A DNA stretch of 64,000 nt from a bacterium SCSIO 12741 (GTDB lineage Bacteria; Bacteroidota; Bacteroidia; Flavobacteriales_G; Salibacteraceae). The stretch covers positions 744,001-808,000 of the forward strand of contig CP073749.1 of NCBI GenBank assembly GCA_024398055.1, written 5' to 3'. Position 1 is the stretch's first letter; every line of letters begins with the position of its first letter. The position numbers and the translations under genes are program-made. The notes beneath the pieces are model-generated. The model ran no database searches, had not been told where the DNA came from, and saw only the letters and a program-made list of their open reading frames with translations. Positions 49,703 to 58,128 of this stretch are shown here, piece after piece.

Positions 49703-51022
49703 ATGCGCTACCTGCTACTCGTACTTGTTTTTCTGAGTATTCAACCCGCCGGAATGGCCCAGGACGAAGTGCCTGATTATGTATCTGCTCCAAGACCTGA
49801 AAACCGCAACCGGGTATACGACGACGATATCCACACCGTTCAATTGGTGAGAAACAACGGTTACCTCAACGACCCCATCATTCGCCTGGGCAGAAGAGAA
49901 ACCTTAAGCCTCCTTTTTGACGACTTCAGCATGGAGGTTCGCGACATCAATTACCGGATAATCCATTGCGATGCGAATTGGGAAACCAGCGATGTGGATT
50001 TTTGGGAATATGCCGATGGCATGGAAGAAGGCTACGACAACCAATACGAGTTTTCACGGGCGATGAACCAACGCTACATCCATTACAGAATCACCTTCCC
50101 GAATGAGGAAATGCAAATCAAAGCTTCGGGCAACTACATCATTCAGGTATACCGCGATGGTGACCCAACGAAAATGATGATAACGCGGAGGTTTATGGTG
50201 GTAGAAGACCGGGTTAGACTGCAGGTAAATGTGGGTAAAGCATTTGATCCGGCCCTGCGTTTTCAAAAACAGGAAGTAGATGTAATTATCGACCACCCGG
50301 GTTATCCTATTTACAATCCTTCGCAGGATGTGCATTTAGTGATCCTCCAAAACCAACGCTGGGACAATGCCATTACCGATCTCAAACCCATTTTCATAGA
50401 AGCTGATCGATTACGCTATGATTACGAGGAAGAGAACACCTTTTTTGCGGGAAATGAGTACCGCTTTTTCGACATTCGAAATTTTAATCTGCGCTCCGAA
50501 AACGTCGAAGGATCCATTAAGCGACCGGATACCATTCACATCTTCATGGATAAGGTAAAACCCCGTATTCAGCATACGGTGATCAATTCCCGGCAGAACA
50601 TTTTTGGCAATCAAATCATTGGGCAAACGGAGCATGAAGCTGGTTCGCACCTCGATGCCGATTATGCCATGGTCTATTTCTATTTGTTACAAGACTATCC
50701 TACTCCGAATACAGACTACTACATTTTTGGCGGACTATCTGATTATGAGCACGGTGATCGCTATAAAATGCGGTACAATGAAGTCAAAAAACGTTATGAA
50801 AGACCGTTGTACCTCAAGCAGGGTTTTTACAATTGGCTGTTTCACTCCGTTAAAAAAGGGGGAGACAAAGTCGGGGATCTTCGCCCAGTAGAAGGAAGTT
50901 TTTCTGAAACCAAAAATGAATACACCGTTTTGGTGTATCACCGCCGTCCGGGAGACGAATTCGACCGTTTAGTCGGTCTGAAAACAGTAATTTTTCCCGT
51001 TGACGTTATCAAGAAAGACTGA
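49703..51022 (+). CDS. T9SS plug protein (DUF5103 family)
   Basis: 439-residue exported protein: signal 1-19 (PAGMAQ), then the DUF5103 fold (DDIHTVQLVRNNGYLNDPII, CDANWETSDVDFWEY, FPNEEMQIKASGNYII, FFDIRNFNLRSENV, YFYLLQDYP, FYNWLFHSVKKGG). In Flavobacterium johnsoniae this family is the Plug that closes the periplasmic side of the SprA translocon of the type IX secretion system. It lies upstream of apaG and 11-13 kb or more from most T9SS cargo genes in the window. The gene is a true T9SS component, in contrast with the many cargo genes. Confidence 0.85.
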   Translation: MRYLLLVLVFLSIQPAGMAQDEVPDYVSAPRPENRNRVYDDDIHTVQLVRNNGYLNDPIIRLGRRETLSLLFDDFSMEVRDINYRIIHCDANWETSDVDFWEYADGMEEGYDNQYEFSRAMNQRYIHYRITFPNEEMQIKASGNYIIQVYRDGDPTKMMITRRFMVVEDRVRLQVNVGKAFDPALRFQKQEVDVIIDHPGYPIYNPSQDVHLVILQNQRWDNAITDLKPIFIEADRLRYDYEEENTFFAGNEYRFFDIRNFNLRSENVEGSIKRPDTIHIFMDKVKPRIQHTVINSRQNIFGNQIIGQTEHEAGSHLDADYAMVYFYLLQDYPTPNTDYYIFGGLSDYEHGDRYKMRYNEVKKRYERPLYLKQGFYNWLFHSVKKGGDKVGDLRPVEGSFSETKNEYTVLVYHRRPGDEFDRLVGLKTVIFPVDVIKKD

Positions 51023-51067
51023 TATTAATCCGTATATTTACGGTAGCATCATCGTTAAAAAGTAATT

Positions 51068-51454
51068 GTGATTTCGTTAACAACATCAGGAATTAAGGTA
51101 GACGTTAAGTCCTATTACCTGGAGAAAAACAGTGAGCCCGAATCGGGGCAATTTCTGTTTGCCTACGATATCAGTATTACTAACCACAACGATTTTTCAG
51201 TTCAGCTTTTAAAACGCCATTGGATCATTTACGACAGTTTGTTTCCCAAGCGGGAAGTTCGTGGCAATGGGGTTATTGGTGAACAACCCATTTTGACTCC
51301 GGGCGAATGCTATCGTTACCAATCCTACTGCGACTTACACAGCAGCATGGGATGGATGGAAGGCTCCTACCTTTTTCGCAAGGAAGAATACCAGCACTTG
51401 ATGGAAGTAAACATCCCCAGATTTGAGCTAATACTGCCCAATAAACTGAACTAA
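51068..51454 (+). CDS. apaG: ApaG
   Basis: 128-residue beta-sandwich protein of the ApaG family (FN3-like), fitting the usual ~125 aa: IKVDVKSYYLEKNSEP, AYDISITNHNDF, LKRHWIIYD, EVRGNGVIGEQPILTPGECYRY, MEGSYLFR. Often annotated as Co2+/Mg2+ efflux protein; its exact role is not settled. GTG start, 45 bp after the T9SS plug gene. Confidence 0.92.
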   Translation: MISLTTSGIKVDVKSYYLEKNSEPESGQFLFAYDISITNHNDFSVQLLKRHWIIYDSLFPKREVRGNGVIGEQPILTPGECYRYQSYCDLHSSMGWMEGSYLFRKEEYQHLMEVNIPRFELILPNKLN

Positions 51455-51507
51455 GCATTTAACTCTTTTTGCCGATCCCGGCAAGCCATTCCCCCCTCAT
51501 TTTTACC

Positions 51508-51515
51508 TAAATTTG
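51508..51515 (+). promoter_or_regulatory. -7 promoter box of pruA
   Basis: TAAATTTG, 36 bp before ATG 51552. The longer frame that would start at TTG 51513 lies inside the box, so the later ATG is preferred. Confidence 0.5.
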
Positions 51516-51551
51516 CAGGCGTTTTTACAAGCATATTTAAATCGAAAGAAG

Positions 51552-53177
51552 ATGCCAAAAGGAATTTACAACATCCCCTTCCCCGACAACGAGCCGGTAA
51601 AGGGTTATGCTCCAGGTTCGCCTGAGAAAGAATCATTGTTGGCCACTTACCAGGAGCTGTACAACAGCCAGGTAGATGTGCCCATGTACATTGGATCTGA
51701 AAAAGTATATACCGATAATAAATTGACCCTTAGCCCTCCTCATGAGCACGCTCACACGTTGGGAACGGCGAATATGGGTGATGCCAGCCACGTTGAAAAA
51801 GCCATTGATGCTGCTTTGGCTGCTCGCGAAGAATGGGCTGCCCTATCATGGGAACACCGTGCTGCGATTTTCCTTAAGGCTGCTGACCTTTTGGCCGGAC
51901 CTTTCCGCGATAGAATGAATGCTGCCACGATGTTGGCTCAGTCGAAAAATGCCATGCAAGCCGAGATCGACGCGGCCTGTGAGTTGATCGACTTCTTTAA
52001 GTTCAACGCTTTGTATATGCAACAAGTGTATGCTGAGCAACCTGAGTCTCAACCGGGCATGTGGAACCGCTTGGAGTACCGTCCGTTGGAAGGATTCGTA
52101 TTTGCCATCACTCCATTTAACTTTACTTCCATTGCTGCAAACTTGCCTGCAGCTCCTGCCATGATGGGTAACACTGTGGTATGGAAGCCTGCTGATAGCC
52201 AGATCTACTCTGCTCAGGTAATTATGGAGCTTTTCGAAGCTGCTGGACTTCCAGCTGGAGTAATCAATATGGTTACTGTAGACGGTCCTACCGCTGGCGA
52301 TATCGTATTTAAACACCGCGATTTTGCAGGCCTTCACTTTACCGGATCTACCGGAGTATTCCGTCACCTTTGGAAGGAAATCGGAAACAACCTGGAAACT
52401 TACCGCTCTTACCCACGTATCGTAGGTGAAACTGGTGGTAAAGACTTCATCATGGTTCACCCATCAGCTCCTGTTGCTGAAGTAGCTACCGCTATCTCTC
52501 GTGGAGCATTCGAATTCCAAGGGCAAAAATGTTCTGCTGCATCTCGTGTTTACCTGCCAAAATCTTTGGCCGCTGATGTAATTGAGCGAGTTAAGCAGGA
52601 TGTAAATTCCTTTAAAATGGGAACCCCAGATGACTTTAGCAACTTCGTGAACGCCGTGATCGATGAGCGTGCCTTTGACAAAATCAGCGGGTACATCGAC
52701 TACATTAAAGCTGCGGATGACGCTGAAATCGTTGCTGGTGGTGGTTACGATAAATCTACAGGGTACTTTATTGAACCCACTGTAGTAGTTACTGATAACC
52801 CAAAGTTCAGAACCATGTGTGAAGAGATCTTTGGTCCAGTGGTAACCATTTACACTTACGAAGATGCTGACTTTGAAGCTACTTTGGACGTGTTGGACAA
52901 CACTTCTGAATACGCTTTGACCGGAGCTATTATGGCTACGGATCGTTACGCGATTGATTTGGCTACCAAAAAGCTGGTTAATGCTGCTGGTAACTTCTAC
53001 ATTAATGACAAGCCTACCGGAGCTGTAGTTGGACAACAGCCTTTCGGTGGAGCTCGTGGATCTGGAACCAATGACAAAGCGGGAGCTTACATGAACCTGC
53101 TTCGTTGGGTATCTCCAAGAACGATCAAGGAGACCTTTGTTCCTCCAACAGATTACCGCTACCCTTTCTTAGGATAA
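51552..53177 (+). CDS. pruA: 1-pyrroline-5-carboxylate dehydrogenase
   Basis: 541-residue aldehyde dehydrogenase that oxidises glutamate semialdehyde to glutamate with NAD+, the second step of proline degradation. Motifs: FTPFNFTSI, the NAD-fold FTGSTGVF, catalytic Glu in VGETGGKDF and Cys327 in QGQKCSAASR; QPFGGARGSGTNDKAG near the end is characteristic of PruA. Codon use is strongly biased (GCT, ACT, GTA), like peroxiredoxin, suggesting high expression. The proline dehydrogenase (PutA N-terminal part) is not in this window. Terminator follows. Confidence 0.95.
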   Translation: MPKGIYNIPFPDNEPVKGYAPGSPEKESLLATYQELYNSQVDVPMYIGSEKVYTDNKLTLSPPHEHAHTLGTANMGDASHVEKAIDAALAAREEWAALSWEHRAAIFLKAADLLAGPFRDRMNAATMLAQSKNAMQAEIDAACELIDFFKFNALYMQQVYAEQPESQPGMWNRLEYRPLEGFVFAITPFNFTSIAANLPAAPAMMGNTVVWKPADSQIYSAQVIMELFEAAGLPAGVINMVTVDGPTAGDIVFKHRDFAGLHFTGSTGVFRHLWKEIGNNLETYRSYPRIVGETGGKDFIMVHPSAPVAEVATAISRGAFEFQGQKCSAASRVYLPKSLAADVIERVKQDVNSFKMGTPDDFSNFVNAVIDERAFDKISGYIDYIKAADDAEIVAGGGYDKSTGYFIEPTVVVTDNPKFRTMCEEIFGPVVTIYTYEDADFEATLDVLDNTSEYALTGAIMATDRYAIDLATKKLVNAAGNFYINDKPTGAVVGQQPFGGARGSGTNDKAGAYMNLLRWVSPRTIKETFVPPTDYRYPFLG

Positions 53178-53193
53178 GTTGATATAACTGAAT

Positions 53194-53229
53194 AAAAAAA
53201 GCCCCGATCTAATTTCGGGGCTTTTTTGT
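53194..53229 (+). terminator. Terminator after pruA
   Basis: Stem AAAAAAGCCCCGA / TCGGGGCTTTTTT with ~8-nt loop. Confidence 0.9.
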
Positions 53230-53454
53230 TTAATGCTGATTGAAGGTGGGTGTTCCCACTCCCCGCAACAAGCCATATCAGTAGAACCAACTGTTGATTC
53301 AATTCTTTTCATTGTCATTTTGGAAAAGAGACTTCCGAAAGGTCATCTCCATCGCTCGATCCAAGGTATGACATAGACTATGCCTTTGTTAATTGATGAT
53401 TAAAGGTATGAATTCTCAGCTAAAGTGGAAATCGGAATAGTTTGGGCCAAAAAA
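53230..53454. other. Gene-free region between pruA and DUF2892 terminators
   Basis: 225 bp with no credible frame or RNA. No structure of note. Confidence 0.3.
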
Positions 53455-53480
53455 AAGCGGCCTTCTTGCCGAGGCCGCTT
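53455..53480 (-). terminator. Terminator of the DUF2892 gene
   Basis: Stem AAGCGGCC / GGCCGCTT, loop 10 nt, T tract on the minus strand. 63 bp past the stop. Confidence 0.8.
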
Positions 53481-53543
53481 CACCCATCGGGGTTATCAGA
53501 TATCAAGTATCTGATCTCTCTCCCTACTTAAACTTTTGACGCC

Positions 53544-53759
53544 CTATTTTTTCTGAGGAGCTACAGAACAGGTTTTGATTCCAAAAAGGGTATACAAGGG
53601 GCAAAAACTAACCAAGCTCGTTAGCAGAAATACTCCACCCAAAACCATCAATACGATACCTACCATAGGCGGCACCAACTCCATAAAGTACAAGACAGCG
53701 GCTACTGCAGCGATGATCACCCGGATCACTCGATCTGCTGTTCCCATATTCTTTTTCAT
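53544..53759 (-). CDS. DUF2892 (YgaP-like membrane) protein
   Basis: 71-residue protein: two membrane helices (~14-29 and ~31-50) with the DUF2892 pattern GTADRVIRVIIAAVAAVLYF and SFCPLYTLFGIKTC. The same domain forms the membrane part of the YgaP sulfurtransferase. The two Cys near the C-terminus may carry thiols. Preceded on the same strand by a small ORF (11 bp away), so both may share a transcript from the box at 53887-53880. Confidence 0.82.
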   Translation of the reverse strand: MKKNMGTADRVIRVIIAAVAAVLYFMELVPPMVGIVLMVLGGVFLLTSLVSFCPLYTLFGIKTCSVAPQKK

Positions 53760-53770
53760 TCTTATTCGGT

Positions 53771-53875
53771 TTAACTATTAGTCCACAATTGATGTCCTAA
53801 AAAAGTCATCAGGGTAACTAACGCCAGGCAAGTAAAGCAAGCGAACAAAAACCGGGTGACCTTTTTTTGGAACAT
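53771..53875 (-). CDS. Possible 34-aa membrane peptide upstream of DUF2892
   Basis: Short frame reading MFQKKVTRFLFACFTCLAL then VTLMTFLGHQLWTNS: a basic start, a single hydrophobic helix and two Cys. Its stop is 11 bp before the DUF2892 start. A TAGCTTTG box ends 5 bp before its ATG, and a GTGA-N6-TCAC palindrome lies 35 bp upstream of it. Conservation is not checked. Confidence 0.45.
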   Translation of the reverse strand: MFQKKVTRFLFACFTCLALVTLMTFLGHQLWTNS

Positions 53876-53879
53876 GAAA

Positions 53880-53887
53880 CAAAGCTA
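53880..53887 (-). promoter_or_regulatory. -7 box of the small ORF/DUF2892 unit
   Basis: TAGCTTTG (minus strand), matching TAnnTTTG. Predicted start of transcription near 53875, the A of the small ORF ATG. Confidence 0.45.
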
Positions 53888-53909
53888 TGGGGCCCAGAAG
53901 GGCTGTGCA

Positions 53910-53923
53910 GTGACCGCGGTCAC
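53910..53923. promoter_or_regulatory. 14-bp palindrome with Crp-like half-sites
   Basis: GTGACCGCGGTCAC, a perfect palindrome of the form GTGA-N6-TCAC, matching the core of Crp-type sites. It lies 23 bp upstream of the -7 box at 53887-53880, i.e. at the -33 region of that promoter. Two Crp/Fnr genes are in the window. Confidence 0.5.
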
Positions 53924-54088
53924 CACCAGTCATTAGAACCTCAAAAAAATCGGATTCAAAAAACGGGTAGGGAATAAAAATGGAGTCCTGAGGAAAGTAA
54001 TTCAGGTCGCTGGAAATGGATTATTTACTGCGGGGATAAATCCTTTCAGCAGCTGATTTTGGTTGGTTTATCTGGTGCCCGATTTCGC
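53924..54088. other. Gene-free region before the S74-type gene
   Basis: 165 bp of the 405-bp gap between the small ORF start and the next gene; no frame or RNA found. Confidence 0.25.
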
Positions 54089-54096
54089 TAGATTTG
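54089..54096 (+). promoter_or_regulatory. -7 box of the S74-type gene
   Basis: TAGATTTG, with a TTG 23 bp upstream (54063-54065). ~65-nt leader to ATG 54165. Confidence 0.4.
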
Positions 54097-54164
54097 AGAT
54101 ACCCTTAACATCAAAAACCTAAACGAAAACAATTCAATTTTTAACCCTTACAATCTTATTACTT

Positions 54165-54815
54165 ATGAAAACCCTATTAACCTTTGCTATTGCTCTTGCG
54201 GCATTCAACTTCTCTTATGCTCAAAACACTTTTCCGTCTTCGGGTAATGTTGGAATCGGAACGACCAGCCCTCAAGCTGATTTGGATATCCGCGGTGGTG
54301 GAATTATTCTGGGCGGAACTCAGAAGCACATCATCCACACTCAAAACTGGGTACCCAATGCAGACGCCTTGATTTTTGCCCACAAAATTTCAGGAAGCTG
54401 GGATTGGAACAACTCTTTGTCTTTCAAAACGGATGGTATGCTTCAAAAGAATGCCAGCTCCGATAATTTAAAGGCCATTGTAGTTAGAAATACAGCCACC
54501 CCAGGTAATCACTTTGAAACGTTCCGCGTAATGGGAAATGGAAAAGTATTCGCAACCGAAGTTGAAGTATTGTTAGCCAATCAGTTTCCTGACTATGTGT
54601 TTGAAGACAAGTACGAATTGATGACCTTGTCTGACTTGCGCACTTACATCGATGAAAACCAGCACCTACCCAATGTTCCTTCCGCCGAAGAAGTTGGAGA
54701 AGGAATGGAAGTAGGTGAAATGGTTCGCCTGCAAATGGAAAAAATCGAAGAGCTTACTCTTTACATTCTTCAGCTTCAAGAGCAAATTGATGAGTTGAAA
54801 AAGAACCAGAAGTAA
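54165..54815 (+). CDS. Secreted tail-fibre/S74-like protein
   Basis: 216-residue protein: signal 1-19 (NFSYAQ), a GNVGIGTTSPQADLDI motif (the entry to trimeric fibre-like repeats in Bacteroidota), and a C-terminal region VLLANQFPDYVFEDKYELM ... LRTYIDENQHLPNVPSAEEV followed by a coiled coil. This end is like the peptidase S74/chaperone region, but the catalytic Ser-Lys dyad is not evident. Likely surface-exposed, forming trimers. It lies 75 bp before the serine protease gene, no terminator between, possibly one unit. Confidence 0.75.
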   Translation: MKTLLTFAIALAAFNFSYAQNTFPSSGNVGIGTTSPQADLDIRGGGIILGGTQKHIIHTQNWVPNADALIFAHKISGSWDWNNSLSFKTDGMLQKNASSDNLKAIVVRNTATPGNHFETFRVMGNGKVFATEVEVLLANQFPDYVFEDKYELMTLSDLRTYIDENQHLPNVPSAEEVGEGMEVGEMVRLQMEKIEELTLYILQLQEQIDELKKNQK

Positions 54816-54890
54816 TATCCAGGTTTTAGATCCTGACTTATGGCCGAGATCCATTGGCCATCATTCATTTCTTAACAAACACCTAAAACC

Positions 54891-56936
54891 ATGAAAGCGA
54901 AATTACTTCTGCTGCTATTCGTTAGCAGCCTATTCTGGATGGATATCCAGGCTCAATCCAATGCGAATCAGGCATTGGTCCAACAAACGGAACGACTGGC
55001 TCCTCAACGGGCTTTTCAAGTGCCTGCACAAGACGTAGATGCCTTCCGCCAACGAATCGTTCAAGATGCCTCCAAACCTCTGGTAGGATCTTCGGTGGAT
55101 CTGGCTTTCAATTTTGATAACTACGAAGTTCAGTTCGACGAACAAACCGGTGAAAGCTATCGCCTTTTGGCCATCGATTTGGAAAATCCCGAACTCTATT
55201 CAGTGGTCATCCTCTATTTTGAAGAGTTTGATCTGCAAGGGTCTGATCAACTTTCGATTGTAACCGGAAATGGTACGGAAAGTGAATTTGTGAAAACCTT
55301 CAATTTCCGTCACAACCAGGATAAGGGCGTGTATGCCTTGGGTTTTATCCCAATTTCAAGCGATCGAATTTACCTGAAGCTCACGGGTAATGCCCCTAAA
55401 GTATCCCTGGAAAGACTGGGCTATATCTTTAAAGATGATGTGGTTGGCGTGCCCGGTTGGGGTTCCTTGAACAGTTCCCTGGGATGTATTCGTCCTGAGA
55501 ACGTAAACTGTCCTCAATACAGCTACTGGTGCGATGAGAAAAGATCGGTTTTCAAAATGTGTATGACCGACAACAATGGGGATACCTGGATTTGCTCGGG
55601 AGCATTGGTTACCAATGAACGCGCCGATGGATTTCCGTACGCACTTACTGCACATCATTGTATTGATGATGGAATTCGAAACGAGCTGACTATTTACATG
55701 TTCAATTACGAAAGCCCTAATTGCAACAACATCAATGGCCCCATCACCGAAACCGTTTCGGGTTCTGTGCTTTTGAATGACAACCACAAATCGGACTATG
55801 CCATTCTTCGATTAACGGATGACATTCCCAAGGACTACAACGTTTTCTATGCCGGCTGGACCAACGACGAGTTCTCCGGATCGAACGACAACCCTACTTG
55901 GGGAGCTGGAATTCACCATCCGAATGGAGACATTAAAAAGATGATGACCTTCAACAAAAAACTTCGGAAGCGCTACGTAAAAATTGGCGGCGACTGGAGA
56001 TACACCTGGCGTGTAAAGATCGACCAGGGAGGTCTAGAAGGTGGCTCTTCAGGATCTCCTTTATTCCAGGGCAACAAACAATTGATTGGTCAATTGTCAG
56101 GTGGACAGGAAGACAAAGCCTGCGAGAAAAAGTACTACGGTCGCTTCCACCGCAGCTGGCACCACTACGGTTTATCCTGGATTTTGAATCCGAACGGAGA
56201 CCACAGCGGTTCTTACAAGCACTACATCAAATCCATGAGCGGGTTTGATCCTTGTGTGCCCAATTACAATTTCACCAATGCCCATGATTTGCACACCAGT
56301 GCCAACGTGACTTTCCTAAACTATGCGGGAACCGCACCACGTCGATACAATGGAGTTTATGTAACGTCCGGAAGCATCACGGCTTCTCAAAATGTAGAGA
56401 TTCAGCCCAACACTTATGTAGAGTTTGATGCTGGAACCCGAGTCATTTTAAAACCTGGATTTCACGCCGAGGCACGGAGTCACTTTCTGGCCCACGTGGG
56501 AGGTTGTGAACCTGAATGCGGAAGAAGTGAAGGGGCTTATAAAACCGCTCCATCTATCGGAGAAGACGTGAACGCCTACGAAGGTGAAGTGCTACAACTC
56601 GAAGAAGATCTTCCCCAAGAATTGGACGATGGAGAGTTTGAGTACTTTGATTACGAACTGGAAGAACCCGTTTCCTACGAACCGATTGAACTCGAAGATC
56701 GGGTGAGTATCTTCCCAAATCCGGCGGCTACTACCTATACAATCGACTATGACGGTACCGATCTGGAGCGGATTGAAATCTATTCAAGCAACGGCATTCT
56801 GATCCAAATCCTGGAGGCTTTGGAAGGACAACAGCAGTATCCTGTTATCATTGAGACTGAGACCAGTTTCCATGTTGTTCACATCATCACCCAACAAGGG
56901 GTTGTGATTCAACAAGTGGGAATTGCCCGTCAATAA
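54891..56936 (+). CDS. Secreted trypsin-like serine protease with T9SS tag
   Basis: 681-residue protease. Signal 1-21 (DIQAQ), a propeptide-like part (~22-210), a chymotrypsin-fold domain (~215-450) with a complete triad: His256 in TAHHC, Asp302 in KSDYAIL and Ser387 in GGSSGSP. The motif set resembles lysyl endopeptidase (API-like). A 3-coathanger-like stack follows (VTSGSITASQNVEIQPNTYVEF, ~490-540) and an acidic linker, then a T9SS sorting domain (IFPNPAAT). Probably secreted or surface-bound, digesting proteins outside the cell. Confidence 0.88.
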   Translation: MKAKLLLLLFVSSLFWMDIQAQSNANQALVQQTERLAPQRAFQVPAQDVDAFRQRIVQDASKPLVGSSVDLAFNFDNYEVQFDEQTGESYRLLAIDLENPELYSVVILYFEEFDLQGSDQLSIVTGNGTESEFVKTFNFRHNQDKGVYALGFIPISSDRIYLKLTGNAPKVSLERLGYIFKDDVVGVPGWGSLNSSLGCIRPENVNCPQYSYWCDEKRSVFKMCMTDNNGDTWICSGALVTNERADGFPYALTAHHCIDDGIRNELTIYMFNYESPNCNNINGPITETVSGSVLLNDNHKSDYAILRLTDDIPKDYNVFYAGWTNDEFSGSNDNPTWGAGIHHPNGDIKKMMTFNKKLRKRYVKIGGDWRYTWRVKIDQGGLEGGSSGSPLFQGNKQLIGQLSGGQEDKACEKKYYGRFHRSWHHYGLSWILNPNGDHSGSYKHYIKSMSGFDPCVPNYNFTNAHDLHTSANVTFLNYAGTAPRRYNGVYVTSGSITASQNVEIQPNTYVEFDAGTRVILKPGFHAEARSHFLAHVGGCEPECGRSEGAYKTAPSIGEDVNAYEGEVLQLEEDLPQELDDGEFEYFDYELEEPVSYEPIELEDRVSIFPNPAATTYTIDYDGTDLERIEIYSSNGILIQILEALEGQQQYPVIIETETSFHVVHIITQQGVVIQQVGIARQ

Positions 56937-56958
56937 GCTTAATTAGATAACTCAGCGG

Positions 56959-56991
56959 AAAAGGCGCTCTCGATTGGGGGCGCCTTTTTTT
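56959..56991 (+). terminator. Terminator after the serine protease
   Basis: Stem AAAAGGCGC / GCGCCTTTT with loop TCTCGATTGGGG and T7. It abuts the stop of the convergent Crp/Fnr gene. Confidence 0.85.
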
Positions 56992-57622
56992 ATGGGTTAG
57001 AAACAAGATGAACAGCAATTCCTTGTTTGGACTGGCTCACCTTTCCCTCCGATTCCAGTTTTTTAATTACCCGGGTAATTACCTCCCGAGCAGTACCCAA
57101 TTCTTGAGCCATTTGCACATGCGACATTTTTAAAACATCCTGTCCGGTCACTTTGGACTTGGCCAGCAAATAATCGTAAAGCCGCTGATCCATTTTGTGG
57201 AAAAGGACATGGTGAATAGTATCCAGCAATTCAGCATACCGCAAGTTGTATTGCTCATAGAACAATTGATTGAGGGAAGGATAGCTCTTCAACCAACCCG
57301 GCAACACATCTACGGGAAGCAAGAGTAATTTAGTTGGCTCTTCGGTTACTGCAAAAACCCGGCTGGGTTCATTTTTTAAGCTGGCCGAAAAAGACATGAC
57401 GCAGCTCTGAGCCGGCTCGATGTAGTAGAGCAGCAACTCCCGATCATCAAACCTGGAAAACACCTTGACTAAACCTTCCAGTACAATGGGCAGCACCTTC
57501 ACATATTGGCTCTCTCTTAAGATTTCTGTTTCAGCCGGGAACTCTTGAATAACCGCCTTGTCTTTTAGTTGATCAATCAAATCCGGGCCGAGAAACGATA
57601 GGGTCTTTTCAAAGGGTATCAT
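56990..57622 (-). CDS. Crp/Fnr-family transcriptional regulator (paralog 2)
   Basis: 210-residue regulator, paralog of the gene at 36358: ESQYVKVLPIVLEGLVKVF, RELLLYYIEPAQSCVMS and the HTH (SHVQMAQELGTAREVITRVIKKLE). The Cys in QSCVMS is shared by both, a candidate redox switch (inference). ATG 57622 is preferred over the TTG at 57634. It is convergent with the serine protease gene and next to divIC in the opposite direction. Its targets are unknown; the Crp-like palindrome at 53910-53923 is a candidate. Confidence 0.88.
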   Translation of the reverse strand: MIPFEKTLSFLGPDLIDQLKDKAVIQEFPAETEILRESQYVKVLPIVLEGLVKVFSRFDDRELLLYYIEPAQSCVMSFSASLKNEPSRVFAVTEEPTKLLLLPVDVLPGWLKSYPSLNQLFYEQYNLRYAELLDTIHHVLFHKMDQRLYDYLLAKSKVTGQDVLKMSHVQMAQELGTAREVITRVIKKLESEGKVSQSKQGIAVHLVSNP

Positions 57623-57745
57623 ACGTCGTCGCAAAAACGTAAAAGTATCAAATCCGACGGTGCTATGCTGGTAAATTCATCCTTGTTAACCCGGCAGTGT
57701 TGGAAAACTCATTCAACCATCGGTCGATTTTTCCTCCACCCTGGG

Positions 57746-57753
57746 TAGTTTTG
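57746..57753 (+). promoter_or_regulatory. -7 box at the divIC start
   Basis: TAGTTTTG, 5 bp before ATG 57759. Transcription would start near 57758, giving a leaderless or near-leaderless mRNA. Confidence 0.45.
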
Positions 57754-57758
57754 TAACC

Positions 57759-58073
57759 ATGATCAAAAAGGTCAAAGAATTGTGGAACAAATGCCCGCGT
57801 TGGATCAGGAATAAATATACCCTGACGGCGGTGATCTTTTTCTTCTACATGTTGTTTTTTGATCAAAACGACCTCATCAGCCAGGCTCAGTTGCGTATGG
57901 AGCTTGAAGAACTGGAAGACAACAAAGCCTACTTTAAGGTACAAATTGAAGAAACCCGGGAAGATCTTAACGATCTGTTGACCAACGATGAAAACCTCGA
58001 AAAATTCGCCCGGGAAAAGTACCTAATGAAAATGGACAACGAGGAAATCTTCGTAATCGTCGAAGAGGAATAG
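57759..58073 (+). CDS. Septum formation initiator (FtsB/DivIC-like)
   Basis: 104-residue bitopic division protein: short cytoplasmic start, one membrane helix (~25-38, LTAVIFFFYMLFF), a coiled coil (LRMELEELEDNKAYFKVQIEE) and the family end NLEKFAREKYLMKMDNEEIFVIV. Part of the FtsB-FtsL-FtsQ divisome link. It precedes the methylmalonyl-CoA mutase genes by 55 bp. Confidence 0.88.
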   Translation: MIKKVKELWNKCPRWIRNKYTLTAVIFFFYMLFFDQNDLISQAQLRMELEELEDNKAYFKVQIEETREDLNDLLTNDENLEKFAREKYLMKMDNEEIFVIVEEE

Positions 58074-58101
58074 GCTAAGCCTCGATTACCCGCCAATTAT
58101 T

Positions 58102-58109
58102 TACTTTTG
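58102..58109 (+). promoter_or_regulatory. -7 box of the methylmalonyl-CoA mutase genes
   Basis: TACTTTTG, 19 bp before ATG 58129; -33 box unclear. Confidence 0.4.
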
Positions 58110-58128
58110 GAGCTCCAGAAAATGCTCT

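Noticed and set aside
51469-51484. TTGCCG/CGGCAA hairpin after apaG as a terminator
   Set aside because: Six-bp stem without a T tract.
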